DNA from: Nymphaea colorata
Taxonomy: Eukaryota; Streptophyta; Magnoliopsida; Nymphaeales; Nymphaeaceae
NCBI RefSeq assembly: GCF_008831285.2
Contig: NC_045138.2
Coordinates: 11,236,571-11,300,570 of the forward strand
Direction of reading: 5' to 3'
Length of the DNA: 64,000 bases
Position numbers and translations under genes: made by a program. Below are positions 11,511 to 23,724 of the stretch, piece by piece (position 1 is the stretch's first letter; every line of letters starts with the position of its first letter). The notes under the pieces are model-generated. The model saw only the letters and a program-made list of their open reading frames with translations. It had not been told where the DNA came from and ran no database searches.

Positions 11511-14039
11511 TGGAGAAATTGATATGCATGAAGCAATTTTACTTTGTGGTTACATCTATATGCAATTATTACTTAAAAGATAGAACTAGTATATAAATTG
11601 TTTGACTAACTTGTTCATGTATTGCATAATATATTGGAGCTATAAAATTTAATGAGTGTAATACAACAACTGAAAAGAAAGGACCTTCACAACATAAGCA
11701 TTTCTCTATAGTGATCCATTGTAGAAGAGACTCAAAACAATTTATTTTTGTATCTCAATATGGGCTACATTTTCAATTATGTTCAACATGAAGACATCGT
11801 CTTAACATGTGATTAACAATTTTATTATAGATTATGTAGTTCAAAATCAATTATTGTGTTCAAAGTGAAACTTTTTGGGCAATTTTTGTGAAATTAAATT
11901 CTCAATTGGTACAATTAGTTGAGCATTTTTTGGAAGGGGCAACTGAGGAGCATGCACTTCTGTAGAGATTATGAATACTGGTTATGACAAGTATGTTTAT
12001 CAAGAAGTGGAACTCTTAGATAAAACACAATCCAATTTGGAGACAGTCACTATAATATTGGAAGATTTATAAGAATTATGAGACTGCAGTGCCATGGAAG
12101 TTGCGCTTGGAAGCTAAAGCTACAATGGAAGCGACAAATGTAACTTCCTAGGTTTGACATTAAAATAATAGGGCAATTATTTTTTAAATTGAGGCAATTC
12201 TATGATGATGAAGGTTCTCTCATCTACGATAGAAATGGGTCAGATGGTAATGTAATATCCCATTAGTAGCAGCAAATCAAAGGATTAGAAGTTTCACTAT
12301 TTATTTTGTTTTGGTTTGTGTTTGTTTAGTGGTCATTCTGGTTGTCCAATAAGTTCAAGGTATATATCATTTATCAAAGACATTAAACAAGTGGACTCAT
12401 ACATTTGGAGCTACTATGCTTGCCCTTGTACACCCTACTCCACTGCATGATGGTGGGTATTGATCAATTGAGAGTTTTGACCATTTAGATATGTAAAACA
12501 TATAATTTAAGCTATATTGTATTGATTTAGTTATACCATTGTGAGATGACAAAATTTAATATATGTCATTTTTTGTAGGTCTATCAGTAGGAGTATGTAC
12601 CAATCATGAGTCTAGTTGGTTGTGCTTTAATGAGCGGATTCCCAAAGACTGCCATGTGGGGACTGGTGAAGCACAAGATTTATGTGGAACTTTATATTAT
12701 CATTATAAATGATATATGGCCACATGAAGTACTTCAATTAAATTTGTTTTCTAGTGTTTTGTATAAGGTAAATACAATTTTTGTTGAACCATAATCTTTA
12801 TATATAGGTAAAGTGAATACCATATTTGGAAGGGGGCATGAACATAGAGAGGCAGACATTAGGTCACAAAGTCGGCCTTGACTATTGGTAGAGTCACGTT
12901 ATACAAAATTTTCTTGATTTACGCACAAATACTTTATTAGTTGTAATTTTTTTTACAAGTGAATGCCCTTTAAAATTTGAATTTTAAATTAATGGTGCCC
13001 CTTAGCAAAAATTTTTTGGCTCCACCACTAGCCTTAGCTGTTGTGCATGAATGAAGTAGAGATGCAACATGCTAGACCCAGCCTTAGAAGAAATGAAGAA
13101 TAGTGCACATGGGTACAAAGGGATGGTATTCCATATTTGAATCAGTTGGAGAATTGGATCCAAGGAGGTGTCATGATTCCTTACTATGCCAACTAGTAGC
13201 AGAAATTGCATCATGGTACTGAAAGCAATGGTAGGATACAACTCCTACACATGCACCAAAAATGTGTATCTCGAGTCCTTTTGATGCAGATTCCCTCAGG
13301 GAAAAAGGGCAGATAACATAGTAGAGTAAAACATGTGTCTCCCACCATGATATCAACACATCACAACCACTTATGTTGACCACTATCCCGAACTTATCAC
13401 CACATTCCCCAATGGCCACAACATACTATCGTCATCCTTCCCAATGGCCTTAACATACCATCTCCATCCCACCCCCACTCTCCCCTTCAGTGTCCTATCC
13501 ATCACAATGGTTTCAACATTATTATCCCCTTCCTGCCAACCCCAGCCCCCCAAAAGAAAGCCTGAGTGGCCTCGTCATACTTTGGTTGAACTTCAAGATC
13601 CTTGACACACAAAAATAGACTAGGAGGAGTTGTCAAACCACCTTCCATTGTTGGATAATGCAATGGTTAAACTGGCTGACATCATTTGCCATCTAAAAAT
13701 GGTGGAAAAAAGAAAGAAAGACATTTACATAATAGAAAATACTTCTTTGTAACATTTCAATTGATTCTTCCATAATATGAATTATTAATTCTTTATGCCA
13801 CTAAGTTTTTGTTTCAGTTCCTTGCATCAATTCTATTGCAATGTGAACTACAAGTGCAAATTTTATACACATCACCAATACTATAGATACTTGTATTGAG
13901 AGAAATTCAACTGAGTTAATGGAAAATTGCAAGCAAAGTGCATGCAGGTTGACATAAATCACCAACTTGGTTAATGCAAGCAGCTGTTTTATTCTTATCT
14001 GACCCTATTTAAAGAAAGCAGAAATTGAAAGCAACTATA
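11511..14039. other. Intergenic, nothing recognised
   Basis: AT-rich with a few isolated open frames (for example 12606-12794) that lack motifs. A small CA/CC-rich patch near 13390-13560 repeats 'caccac..cccaatggcc..aaca' about three times. No transposon ends were fixed. Confidence 0.35.
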
Positions 14040-14370
14040 GTATGTTGCATATTGTATTCTAGAATGCATTGCATTTTGTTGTATATTGTATATTTTCTAT
14101 TACATTGTGTATTATATATTGTACTTTTTTGTAATGTATTAAATTGAGTATATTATATATTGTATTACATGAATTGTATTATATTGCATATTCTATATTG
14201 TATTGTATTGTATATTGCATTAGATTGTATTGTAAATTGTAAAGTGTATGGAACTAAATATATTGTATATCATATTATACGTGCATTGTGTATTGAATTG
14301 TATTGTATATTATATGTACTATATTGTGTTGTGTCTTGTGTATTGTACTATATATTTTGTTGTGTGAGTC
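14040..14370. repeat. TATTGTAT-type minisatellite
   Basis: About 330 bases built from degenerate units close to TATTGTATAT or GTATTGTATT, roughly 10 bp each. The 77-codon frame through it (Tyr/Ile/Cys/Leu-rich) is an artefact of the repeat. Confidence 0.65.
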
Positions 14371-14513
14371 CTGACCTTTCAAAACAGTCCTGACCTTTCC
14401 ATAACATTCAAGAAATCGTCAAAAGTGCTTTCATTGGTCTGAAATTCATGCCACGCAAGAAGGTTCTTTTGTTGTTCCTTAATTCCCCTCCGGGGAGGAA
14501 GCATGCATTGTAT

Positions 14514-14891
14514 TGTTAACGCACAATCTGATGACAGTTACACAAAGGATGGAGAAGATCATGATGGAATTGGCAAATCAATTCAGCCAAATCCTAACAA
14601 AAAGGAAACTACATTCGTTGGACCTGAATTGATAAATCAAGAAAATCTTGACAAAAACCGTGGCAAGGACACCTTATTGAGAATGAGAGAAACAGTTACA
14701 GAGAATAGAGATTTAAGGAAGGTTTGTTCAAAATTCAAACAAACTTGTAAAATTCACTCCAGAAATCTTGTATAAATATTGGAATCAAGGGAACCTCACA
14801 CCATTAAGTTTACAGTGTGAGAGATAGTGAACGTAGGATTTTATTCGAACCACTTAAAATTCCTTTTCTTTGTCTTGCTTATTTCATTTCA
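14514..14891 (+). repeat. 5' LTR of a copia relic (non-family-A)
   Basis: Begins TGTTAACG and ends TTTCA directly before a tRNA-Met primer binding site. A TATA-like TATAAATAT lies at 14771-14779. It is not similar to the LTR at the other end of this relic (18516-18747). Confidence 0.6.
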
Positions 14892-14903
14892 TGGTATCAG
14901 AGC
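14892..14903 (+). other. Primer binding site (tRNA-iMet)
   Basis: TGGTATCAGAGC, complementary to the 3' end of plant initiator tRNA-Met, immediately after the LTR's terminal CA. Confidence 0.9.
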
Positions 14904-14941
14904 TATATTCGTGAGGAATTTTTTTTTTAGTTATCTTCTTC

Positions 14942-15448
14942 ATGGCTTCTCCGATGTCTTCTTCTTCCATAATGGCAGCTAAGTATCCATATCCTTCCAT
15001 GGCTAATGTTGCAAATTTTATCTCTATCAAAATTTCTCATAAGAATTACCTAATTTGGAAAAGCCAAATTCTTGGACGTATTGAAATCCAACACATGATG
15101 GGATTTATTGATGGACAAGTTTCCAAGCCGACCTCCACCATTGAACTCGTTGAAAATGGTGAGGCCTACTTTGTTCCAAATCTAGAATTCTTTGCCTAGA
15201 AAAAAATCAGACCGACTTCTTAGAGGGTGGATTACCAGATCACTTTATAAGAAGTACTAGGTCTTGTGGTTGGACTCCAAAGCTTTGCCGATGTTTGGAA
15301 TACCCTTATAAAGGTCTTTGCTAGAGAATCAAATGACAGAGAGTTTCTTTTAAACATAAAATTATAGACGTTTCAAAAGCAAGACAAAACTATCACTGAG
15401 TATATAACATGTTTCAAAACCATATGTGATGAGTTCACAATGCCTTAC
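14942..15448 (+). pseudogene. Copia gag fragment
   Basis: From the ATG at 14942 the frame is open to 15199 and shows the N-terminal Gag pattern of plant copia elements: a short Ser-rich leader, then KISHKNYLIWKSQILGRIE and GFIDGQV. After a stop and a frameshift, 15300-15445 still shows the UBN2-like Gag core (a DREFLL segment followed by QKQDKTITEYITCFKTICDE). It breaks off near 15445, well before the zinc knuckle. The next bases belong to a different element family. Confidence 0.65.
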
Positions 15449-18400
15449 GTGTTCCTCACCTTCCCTTAAACCAAGTCAGTTAGCAAGATTATGAGAGAGT
15501 TGAATTGCGAACTTATTTTTTCTACTAATCATTGTGTCTTGCAGGACTTGCTAATGGAGAAGATGATTGGGATTTGTTTGGTTTCTGAGTGGTTATATCA
15601 GTTACCCATGCATGCTGCCACAACTCTCATGATGCAGTTAACAAAACAAAGAAGAGTAGAGAGGACTTCCTTAAGCTAGTCTTGCGATGGCATGAGCACC
15701 TTGGGCATCTTTCTTTTGGAATACTTATACTGCTATTTTTTTATTTAATGTTCCAGTCTAGATGTGATTATGTTATCTTGTGATGTGTGTCATTTGGCTA
15801 AACATGTTAGGGCTTCGTACCATGTATCTACAAGTTATTTTAATGAAGTTTTTGCTTTGATCCATTCTGATGTGTGGAGAGCTTTGAGAATTTCTTCTTC
15901 TCATGGTTTTCAGTACTTTACAACTTTTATAGATGATTGCTCTCATAACTCCTTCATGTACTTGTTGAAGGTTCGTAGTGAAGTGCTTAAGGTCATAGAG
16001 GGACTTTCATCATTCTTGTGGAAACTCAGTTTGGAACTTCGGTTAAGACTTTGCTCAGACAATGTACATGATACATATGTCACTCTATTGATAGTTTCAT
16101 TCGACAAAGGCAAATTGTTCATGAGACATCCTGTAGTTATACCTCTCCTCAAAATGGGACTGTTGAACGATGGAATCGTGGGTTGCTAAATGTCACTAGG
16201 GCCCTTTTATTCTAACGACATCTTCCAAAGCAGTATTGGGGGGATGTTGTGCTCACCAGTGCGTATTTGATCAATCGTATCCCTAGTCATGTGTTGAATG
16301 GGTGAATGCCTCATTCTATGTTAGCACGGAGTCATCAACCTTTTTCTCTTCCACCTCGAGTCTTTGGTTGTGTCTGTTTCATTCACAATCACAATCCTCA
16401 TATTAAAAAACTTGATTCGAGGTCGATTAAGGGAGTGTTTATAGGTTATTTCCCTACAAAAAAAGGATATAAGTGTTTATACCCATCCACTGATTGTGTC
16501 TATGTTACCAAAGATTTCATCTTCCTATAACATATTTCCTATTTTAGTGAGAATTCTCTTCAGGGGGAAAGATCCATAAGAAGAGAAGAGTATTCTCCAA
16601 ATCAAGAGATTTAGTTCATAGACTTGCTAGAGTACAAAAAGAAAGAGACTTCATTTATAGACCTTCTTGAGCACAACAAGCACAACAAGGATGAGGGTTG
16701 CTCAACTGGGAATGAGGAGGAACATGACTGCTTGTTTGGGCAGGTTTACTCTAGGAGAAGATTAACTGCAATAGAGCTCACTGGTGAGCTGAATGGTGAC
16801 AAGAATTTCAATCTCAATCATAATGTCACACCTTCACTATCCAAGTCGTGCTTTGGAGATGCTAGTCGAAGGTACTCAGATAGAAGCTGGAAATGAAGAG
16901 TTACTCATTGATCTTAGAAAGGGTATCAGGTCTCACACCCTATTAGTAATTTCATATCATAGTCTAAACGGAGCAAAAACTACAAATGTTTCATATTGCA
17001 TCTTTCTATAGCTACGATTCTCAAGACTATTATTGAGGCTCATAGCAATTCCAAGTGGGCACATGCGATGAAAAAAAAAATGGAAGCACTGAATAAAAAC
17101 AGAACGTGTGAGGTGGTAAATATCCCTAAAGCAGCTCATCTGGTAGGATCCAAGTGGGTCTACACCATTAAATATAAGTCAGATGGGAGTGTGGACAGAT
17201 ACAAAGCTCGCTTGGTTGCCAAGGGGTTTAGTCAGAAATATGAGATTGACTACTTGAAAACGTTTTCTCTTGTTGCAAAGATGAAGGCAATCAGAGTTAT
17301 CATCTCTCAGTAGTAATAAAGGAGTGGAAGATGTACCAACTTGATGTTAAGAACACATTTCTTAATAGATATCTCAAAGAGGAAGTGTATATGTGCATGC
17401 CTCCAGGATATGAGGAACCTGAAAAATAATGCATGTCAAAGAAAGCTTTGTTTGGGCTCATGCAATCTCCCCAAGCATGGTTTTAGACTTGTAATGAGAC
17501 AACATAGATATTATCAAGGAAATGGAGATCGCACTCTCTTTGTAAAGAAAAAAGAGAATAATGTTATTCTTTTGTTGGTATATGTTGATGATATGATTGT
17601 CACAGGTAATGATGAAGATGAAATAACAAAGTTAAATGAACTATTGGCTATTGAGTTCAACCTCAAGGACCTTGGCAAGTTGAAATATTTTCTTGTTATT
17701 GAAATTGCTAGGTCAAACACAAGTCTTGTGTTAAAACAATGGAAATACACTATAGATTTATTAAAGGAGATTAGGAAACTTGGGTGTAGACCTGTTTTTA
17801 CTCCTTTAGATGTTGGACGCAAGCTTAGTCTTAGAGATGGGGAACCTCTTTGTGAAGAAGCCAACTGAAGATATTAACGTCTTATTGGAAAATTGATTTA
17901 TCTTACTCTCACTGACCTAATATTACTTTTGCTATAAATATGATGATTCATGCATGCTCCCACGGATGTTCACTTGAAGGCTGTCAACAAGATTTTATGT
18001 TACTTGAAGATGAGTCTTGGTAAGGGCCTCTTGTATGTTAACCAAGACTCTCTTGAGATTGAAGGTTACTCAGATGCTGACTGGGCAGGATGTGTTGATA
18101 CTAAGAGATCCACCTCAAACTATTGTATTTACTTAGGAGGTAAGCTCGTAGTGTAGAGAAGACAGGACGTTTGCTCTCGCTCTAGTGCTGAGGCTGAATG
18201 TAGAGCTGTGGCCATGGGAGTCTCCGAGTTGTTATGGCTGATAGTGCTATTGGCCGACATCAGAATAAAAACTTAGGGACTTATGTAGATGTATTGCAAT
18301 AACAAGTAAGCAATCAACTTGGCCAACAATCTAGTATTACATGATAGAACGAAGCATGTGGAGATTGAATGTCATTTCATTCAAGAGAGAATTGATGTTA

Positions 18401-18515
18401 AAGAACTTGTTCTACCTTACATGAAGTCCGAAGACCAAACAACTGATGTTATGCATTTGAGAGAAATGTATCCAAATTGGGCATGTTTGATTTGTATGCC
18501 TAACTTGAGGGGGAG
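15449..18515 (+). pseudogene. Family A copia pol remnant (GAG-pre-integrase to RNase H)
   Basis: This stretch is colinear with element A (34630-37727) but heavily decayed. It shows the GAG-pre-integrase region (RELNCELIF at 15491; a His/Cys segment WHEHLGHLSF, then CDVCHLAKHVRASYHVST), integrase pieces (HSDVWRAL; a decayed catalytic region near 16050-16200), reverse transcriptase (SKWVYTIKYKSDGSVDRYKA; LLLVYVDDMIVTGNDED near 17570) and RNase H (EGYSDADWAGCVDTKRSTS near 18060; LVLHDRTKHVEIECHFIQER). Many stops and frameshifts are present. Protease and the start of GAG-pre-integrase are missing at the left junction. Confidence 0.8.
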
Positions 18516-18747
18516 TATTGACGTGTTTGTATGTTTGGGTCCGGGTCTAGACCCTATTTGACCCGTTGTTCATGTTGAGTTCTATTAGAGCATTTGTAAT
18601 CCTATTTTCTATAAGTGAACGAGAATTAAGAGAGAGAGAGACCAGCAGCTAGTGAGCACTAGAATCCTCCTCTAATTATGGTTTTTTCCTCATGTTGAGG
18701 TTTTTCCATGCTATGATTGTGTTTATTGTGATTTTTCGTATTCAACA
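18516..18747 (+). repeat. Family A 3' LTR
   Basis: Preceded by the polypurine tract TTGAGGGGGAG. Starts TATTGACG (TGTTGACG in intact copies) and ends TTCAACA. It contains the perfect palindrome GGGTCTAGACCC (18543-18554), a GA repeat and GTTTTTTCCTCATGTTGAGG, all shared with the LTRs of element A. Confidence 0.8.
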
Positions 18748-20824
18748 GTTACATATAATTGTCTACTGAGTGTTATGCGAGCCATTCTTGCTAGACGATG
18801 ATATCATGCACGCATCTAGCCTCTCGCTGAAGTATGAAGTACAACATTCCCATCCTGGTAGGACCCTAGAGCAAGTAACCCCCAAATAATTAGCTCACCA
18901 ATAAGGAAGATCTCTTGCGGTGCAAGTACTGGAATCTGGTGTGTGAACAATCCAATGAAAGACAGTGAGATAGAAATCAAGGATGTGAGAGGACCCACTC
19001 GGCTAGGCCAAGTGGATACCATGGTTGGGCACAGGAAGAGTCAGGCTTGGCAGCTAGGAACCTAGAGTGATAGGTTGGTCCTGAGGTTGAAGCCTTCCAT
19101 TTTGGGTGCACTAAGTGTAGGAGGCTCAGCCAAAGGCGAGCTAGGTTCGTGGATTGATCGACAGCTTGGCTGCAATTGAGGAGGCTATGCTCGGTTGGTG
19201 AGGGAGACAACAGCCAATTGGTGGCTGGTGCAAGGAATGTGGCCCTGCGACTAGCACCATGATGACCTGGAGTGACTGGGCCTTGAGCTAAGGAGACTAG
19301 AGGGACAAAGGATGGCACGCTAAGGCACATGCAACAATAGTTGGTAGAATCTGACGAAGGGTTGCCAGTTGTGCTTCAACAAGTGGCTATGCGAGGGTGG
19401 TTGAGGCCTAGCATGGGGTGTAGACCTAATGCATAGGCTGTGACTGAGGTTTGGTGAAGGCCGAGAGTCAGCCGAACGAAGGCAAATTGTTGTTGGGGAT
19501 GCATGAGCGTTCTCGGTGGTGGTTGATCGATGGATCTAGGTCGGGCATGAGTGCTAGGGCCTTGGTCTCAACGTCAAAGGTTAGGTGTTGAGAAGTGTGG
19601 AAGAGATAGAGAGCATGGGCAAAGCAAACCAATCAAACCATGGACTGAGAGAAGTCGGATTTACCTTTGCACTAGGGACTGATTCATGATGGTTTGTCTC
19701 CACGGTTCACCCACAGCTAGATGGTACCAGAGAATTTTGCTCTCGACTGACAAGTTGGTCGAGGCATTGGATTAGCCAAATATGATGAAGGATGCACAGA
19801 TCAGCCTATATCACATGATCCCATGGGAGAGCTCTACATCTGGGGTGGAGTTGTCGAGAGGTGACCATGCGGGTTCCACGCGTGTTGGAGTGCTTTGCAT
19901 CTAAGAAGAGTTGCGACAGGTGAACCACAGAAGGACACTAGTGGATTGCTGAAGAGCTAGAGTGGGACTGAGACAGAAAGAAAGATAAAGTGATGGTGCC
20001 CATAAGGTTGTTTCAGCAAGGGTATCCACTATAGATGTTGCACAACAACAGGGGAGTTGGTGCTAGGCAATGACGAATGGCTAGGAGAGAGAGAGAGAGA
20101 GAGAGACTATTCGGTTTACAAAAGCTCTAACTCAAAATTCCACTGATGCTGAATGAATAATCCCAAAACAATCCACAATAGTTTTTGTTGTGCGCTTTAT
20201 AGAAAAGGAAAAAATTTGCTATTGGCTGATTTTTAGATCTATGCTTCATATTGGGGGATCTGGGCTAGGCAACACAAAATATGGGAACTTTTTGTTTTTT
20301 GTATTCTTGCACAAGGAAGTGTGATCTGAAGGAGAGGCTCGTGTGCTGTGCTGGCACTCTATTGATGCAAATCTAGCATTTATGTGGCAACGCTCTCATG
20401 AGCTATCATACTCAATAGGCAAGTTTGTCTGGGCCCATGTGAAACTACATGTGGAAAGCATGTGGCCTGCAATTGGAAAGGGTGTGGTGAGTTGAGAAAG
20501 GCAAGTCATTGGCTGGTTTGGTGTGACCAAGATGGAAAGCTTGTACAATGCATTGTAGCTAACACGGCTCCTATGTGGACATGGCTTAGCACATAGGAGG
20601 ATGTTGGCTGCTGACTGTGGATGTCTACTGAGTGGGTTGAGTATGTGCCAAGTGTGCACCAGTTATATGCTTGGTTGGTTCCAGTCCAGCTTGAGTGGAC
20701 TCAAGGTGGGTGTGCTCGCTCGGGTTGGTCCCCCGCTCCACAACTCTATGTGGCTGATGACTTTGAGAAGCTAGTGCTAGAAGACTAGCCTCCTCTTGAG
20801 ATCATGGTGCAGGGTACTACTGAA
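18748..20824. other. Unassigned GC-richer block
   Basis: About 2 kb with higher GC than its neighbours and many GGCT, GGTTG and GAGCTAG words. No motif-bearing frame was found; a 117-codon minus frame at 18977-19330 has no recognisable domain. A (GA)n microsatellite lies at 20084-20107. It may be the LTR or leader of an uncharacterised element, but no ends could be paired. Confidence 0.3.
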
Positions 20825-20962
20825 GGATGCAAGCAATGGATAGAAAAGGGTGCGCGCTCTTACTGAGGTTCGCACCAGTCGGGTCATGCTAAAGGATGCA
20901 TGCAATGGGTCGAGAAAGGCATGGACCCTTACTGAGGTCCACATCACTGAGTACAAAATAGT
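20825..20962. repeat. 69-bp tandem duplication
   Basis: Two diverged units begin GGATGCA(A/T)GCAATGG at 20825 and 20894, each containing CTTACTGAGGT(T/C)C(G/A)CA. The spacing is 69 bases. Confidence 0.6.
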
Positions 20963-21352
20963 TTTTCATGAAGGAATCCATCCTTGCTACACCATAGAAA
21001 TTGCTCACACTTTGGAATTGATGCATCAATTGTTTATGGTAATCACTCGTGGATGAGTGTCTTTTTTTGGAAATATATATTGGTAATATAATTTTCTTTA
21101 ATGATGGATACTTAAAACCAATGCAAATAAAAGAAAGTGATTTACATGTATTACATTAAGTGTGTAGGATCTTCATAAAATGTTGCACAACAAGTGGGCA
21201 TTGTAAGGATGCTCGATTTGAATTTACAAAGATGTGCAATTCACACAATATAGATCTAAGATGGGAGAAAGAGCAATTGGAGAAAAACAATTCAATAAAT
21301 CACCAAATGCAAAAGTGCTCTTGGGTCAATGGAAGCATGTGGTGAGGGTATT
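20963..21352. other. Short unassigned interval
   Basis: AT-rich sequence between the 69-bp duplication and the next LTR. No gene or repeat end was seen. Confidence 0.35.
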
Positions 21353-21713
21353 TGTTAGAGCCATGGTTGTAAGATTTTGGGTATCGAACTATAACACATG
21401 ATTAGTTTCAACAAAGGAAAGGTTAAGAGAGAGAACAATAAAAGAGACATGAGGAAGGGAGGTGAGGTTCTACATTTTCACGCAGCCCATTTATGTAATG
21501 ATCCCTCTACACAATTTACAAGAATCTAGAATGAAGCAATCACAATAATCTAGAATGTAGAGTAAAGCAACACAATAATCTAGAGTCTAATAAAACAATT
21601 ATAGAAATTACAATAATATCCCTACCTAAATAGATGTGATCAGACATAGTTAAACGTGGATCTGATCAATAGATGTGTTGGATCTGGATCAGATTAGATC
21701 CAACAACTTATCA
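21353..21713 (-). repeat. 3' LTR of minus-strand copia G1
   Basis: On the minus strand it starts TGATAAGTTG right after a purine-rich tract (GAAGGAGGT) and ends ...CTAACA. It contains diverged repeats of ACAATAATCTAGA near 21560-21600. The outer boundary at 21353 is inferred from the TG/CA rule. Confidence 0.5.
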
Positions 21714-22802
21714 ACCTCCTTCAAGTTGTATATGGTTTTGGACCATGTACAACTTGCCTTTTAGAAACCAGAATCGTTGCTTCGTTAGTTCTTTTGTAAA
21801 TAAGTCTACAACTTGTCTATATGAACACAAATAGGCTGAATCTCATTGTCTTCCACCTTTTGTTTAATAAAGTGTTGATCAATCTCAATGTGCTTTGTTC
21901 GACTATGTTGTATGGGATTAAAGGTAATGTTAATAGCGCTTTGATTATCGCATATTAACATTGATATTTTAATCTTTTCTCCAATGTCTTCTAGCAAATG
22001 TCTAACCCATGTAACTTCAGTAGTACCTGGAGCCATACATCTGTATTCAACTTCAGTGTTAGATCTTGCCACTGCCTTTTGCTTTCTACAACTCCAAAAC
22101 ACAAGATTACATCCAATGAAAATACAAAACCAAAAATAGACTTTCTTGGATCGGTATCTTCAGCTCAATCTGTATTTGTGAATGTCATAAGTTGATTTCC
22201 AATAGTTATAATTCCACTCTTACCATAAACTAAGTCATCTCCTACTGTCCCTTTAAGATATCTTAATATTCTTTTGACAGCATCCATATGAGTATCTTTA
22301 GGTGCATGTATAAATTGAGATACTTGATTCACAACATATTGAAGTGCCCCAACAATGCTTTGGTATTGTGTAGGATCTTCATATAAGTCCTTGTCCTAAG
22401 CACTTAATTTTTTATTTAGAACATTAGGTGTTCCAACAGGCTTACAATCAAACATGCTTGTCTTTTTCAGCAGATTCAATGTGTATTTCTATTGTGCCAA
22501 TGTGAGGCAATCATTGTGCCTATCAATCTCCACTCCAAGAAAGAATCGTAAATCACCAAGCTCTTTCATTTTGAATTTTTGCATTATCAAAGCTTTAGTG
22601 TCTTCTATATGTGTTTTTCAGAATTGCCTGTGATAACAATATCATCAACATATATAAGTAAAGAAAATATGTTTTCCTTTTCATAAATGAAAAGAGAGTG
22701 ATCTAGAGGACATCTCCAAAAGCTACATTCTTGAATCTGGCATGAGAAACTGTCAAACCATGAGCATGAGGCTTGTTTGAGTCCATAAATAGATTTTCTT
22801 AG
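21714..22802 (-). pseudogene. Copia G1 pol 3' part (RT C-terminus and RNase H)
   Basis: Read on the minus strand, it begins mid-RT with RKSIYGLKQASCSWF and FSLLIYVDDIVITGNSEKH (22605-22811), then passes through a connection region into RNase H. The RNase H shows SCRKQKAVARSNTEVEYRCM and DNQSAINITFNPIQHSRTKH (21806-22102). Stops and frameshifts break it. The upstream half is missing because a family A LTR begins at 22803. The same family recurs at 63209-64000, with the same motifs in better condition. Confidence 0.75.
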
Positions 22803-23062
22803 TGTTGACATGTATTAGTGAATGAGTTTTCTATTCGAGTATGGGTCTGGACCTGGTCCAGTGTGTGTTCTTGTTAAGGCTTTACTTAGTCATTGTAATC
22901 CCTAATTTCAGTGTGAATGAAAATATTTTAGAGAGAGAGAGAGAGTCTGGTTGCTAGTGGGCATCAACTCTCCTCTATCGTGGTTTTTTTACCTCAAGTT
23001 GAGGGGTTTTTCAAGTTACACCCGTCTTCAGTTACTGTTCTATCCTTTTTTTTGTTTCAACA
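22803..23062 (+). repeat. Family A-related 5' LTR (relic A2)
   Basis: TGTTGACATG...TTTCAACA, 260 bp, followed directly by a tRNA-Met PBS at 23063-23074 (TGGTATCAGAGC). It contains GGGTCTGGACCTGGTCC, a (GA)n run and TTGAGGGGTTTTTC, like the other family A LTRs. It differs clearly from the 3' LTR at 29182-29418, so the two are not a matched pair. Confidence 0.75.
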
Positions 23063-23724
23063 TGGTATCAGAGCCGACACGGTTTTGAGTTTTTGATTCA
23101 TGTGTACGCCTGTTTTCATGCTGCCACCATTGTTTTGGCCAAGTCACACGAGCTCCCGTCAACCGTCTTAGCCATGAAGTTTAGGTAAGTCAACTATGTG
23201 CCCTACCGTGCTCCGCATGAGGATCGCCCGTCGCTTCTGCGTTTTTGGCAGGCACAAATCCATCTCAGCCCGCTGCTCCCTGCCGCTGCTCTATGCTGTC
23301 ACTACTCCTTGCCGCAGCCCTTTGTAGTGGCACAAGGTTTTGTATCGCCTATTCCTCGAGTGCCCTACTCTGATCGAGAGTAACCTACTCTGTCGACAAC
23401 AACGTCTTCCCTGCTCTGGTCAATGGTAGGTCTCCTACTCGCTCCGTAGCTTCCGCCTGCTGCATGGCTTCTTGTCATCGTCCACCGCCTGAGCTACCTA
23501 TGCCTAAGAACATCACACGACTTCAGTGGTGCCTGTCTTGCTACGTTGCCCGACTTCTATCTACAGTCATACGACATAGTTGTTGTGTCGCCTCCCTGTC
23601 CTCGTTTCAGCAAGTAACCTCTTTCAGTATTATCTTTTGTTACAATTGTTGTTTGTTTATTGCTGCACCACTTCATGTCCCAGGCATTTCTCTTTGTCCT
23701 TGTCTGTTAATTCACTGCATTGGG

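Noticed and set aside
14160-14393. 77-codon Tyr/Ile/Cys-rich frame
   Set aside because: It lies entirely within the TATTGTAT minisatellite.
19720-19735. TGGTACCAGAG as a possible PBS with an LTR ending at 19720
   Set aside because: It differs from the tRNA-Met PBS, the preceding bases do not end in CA, and no partner LTR was found.
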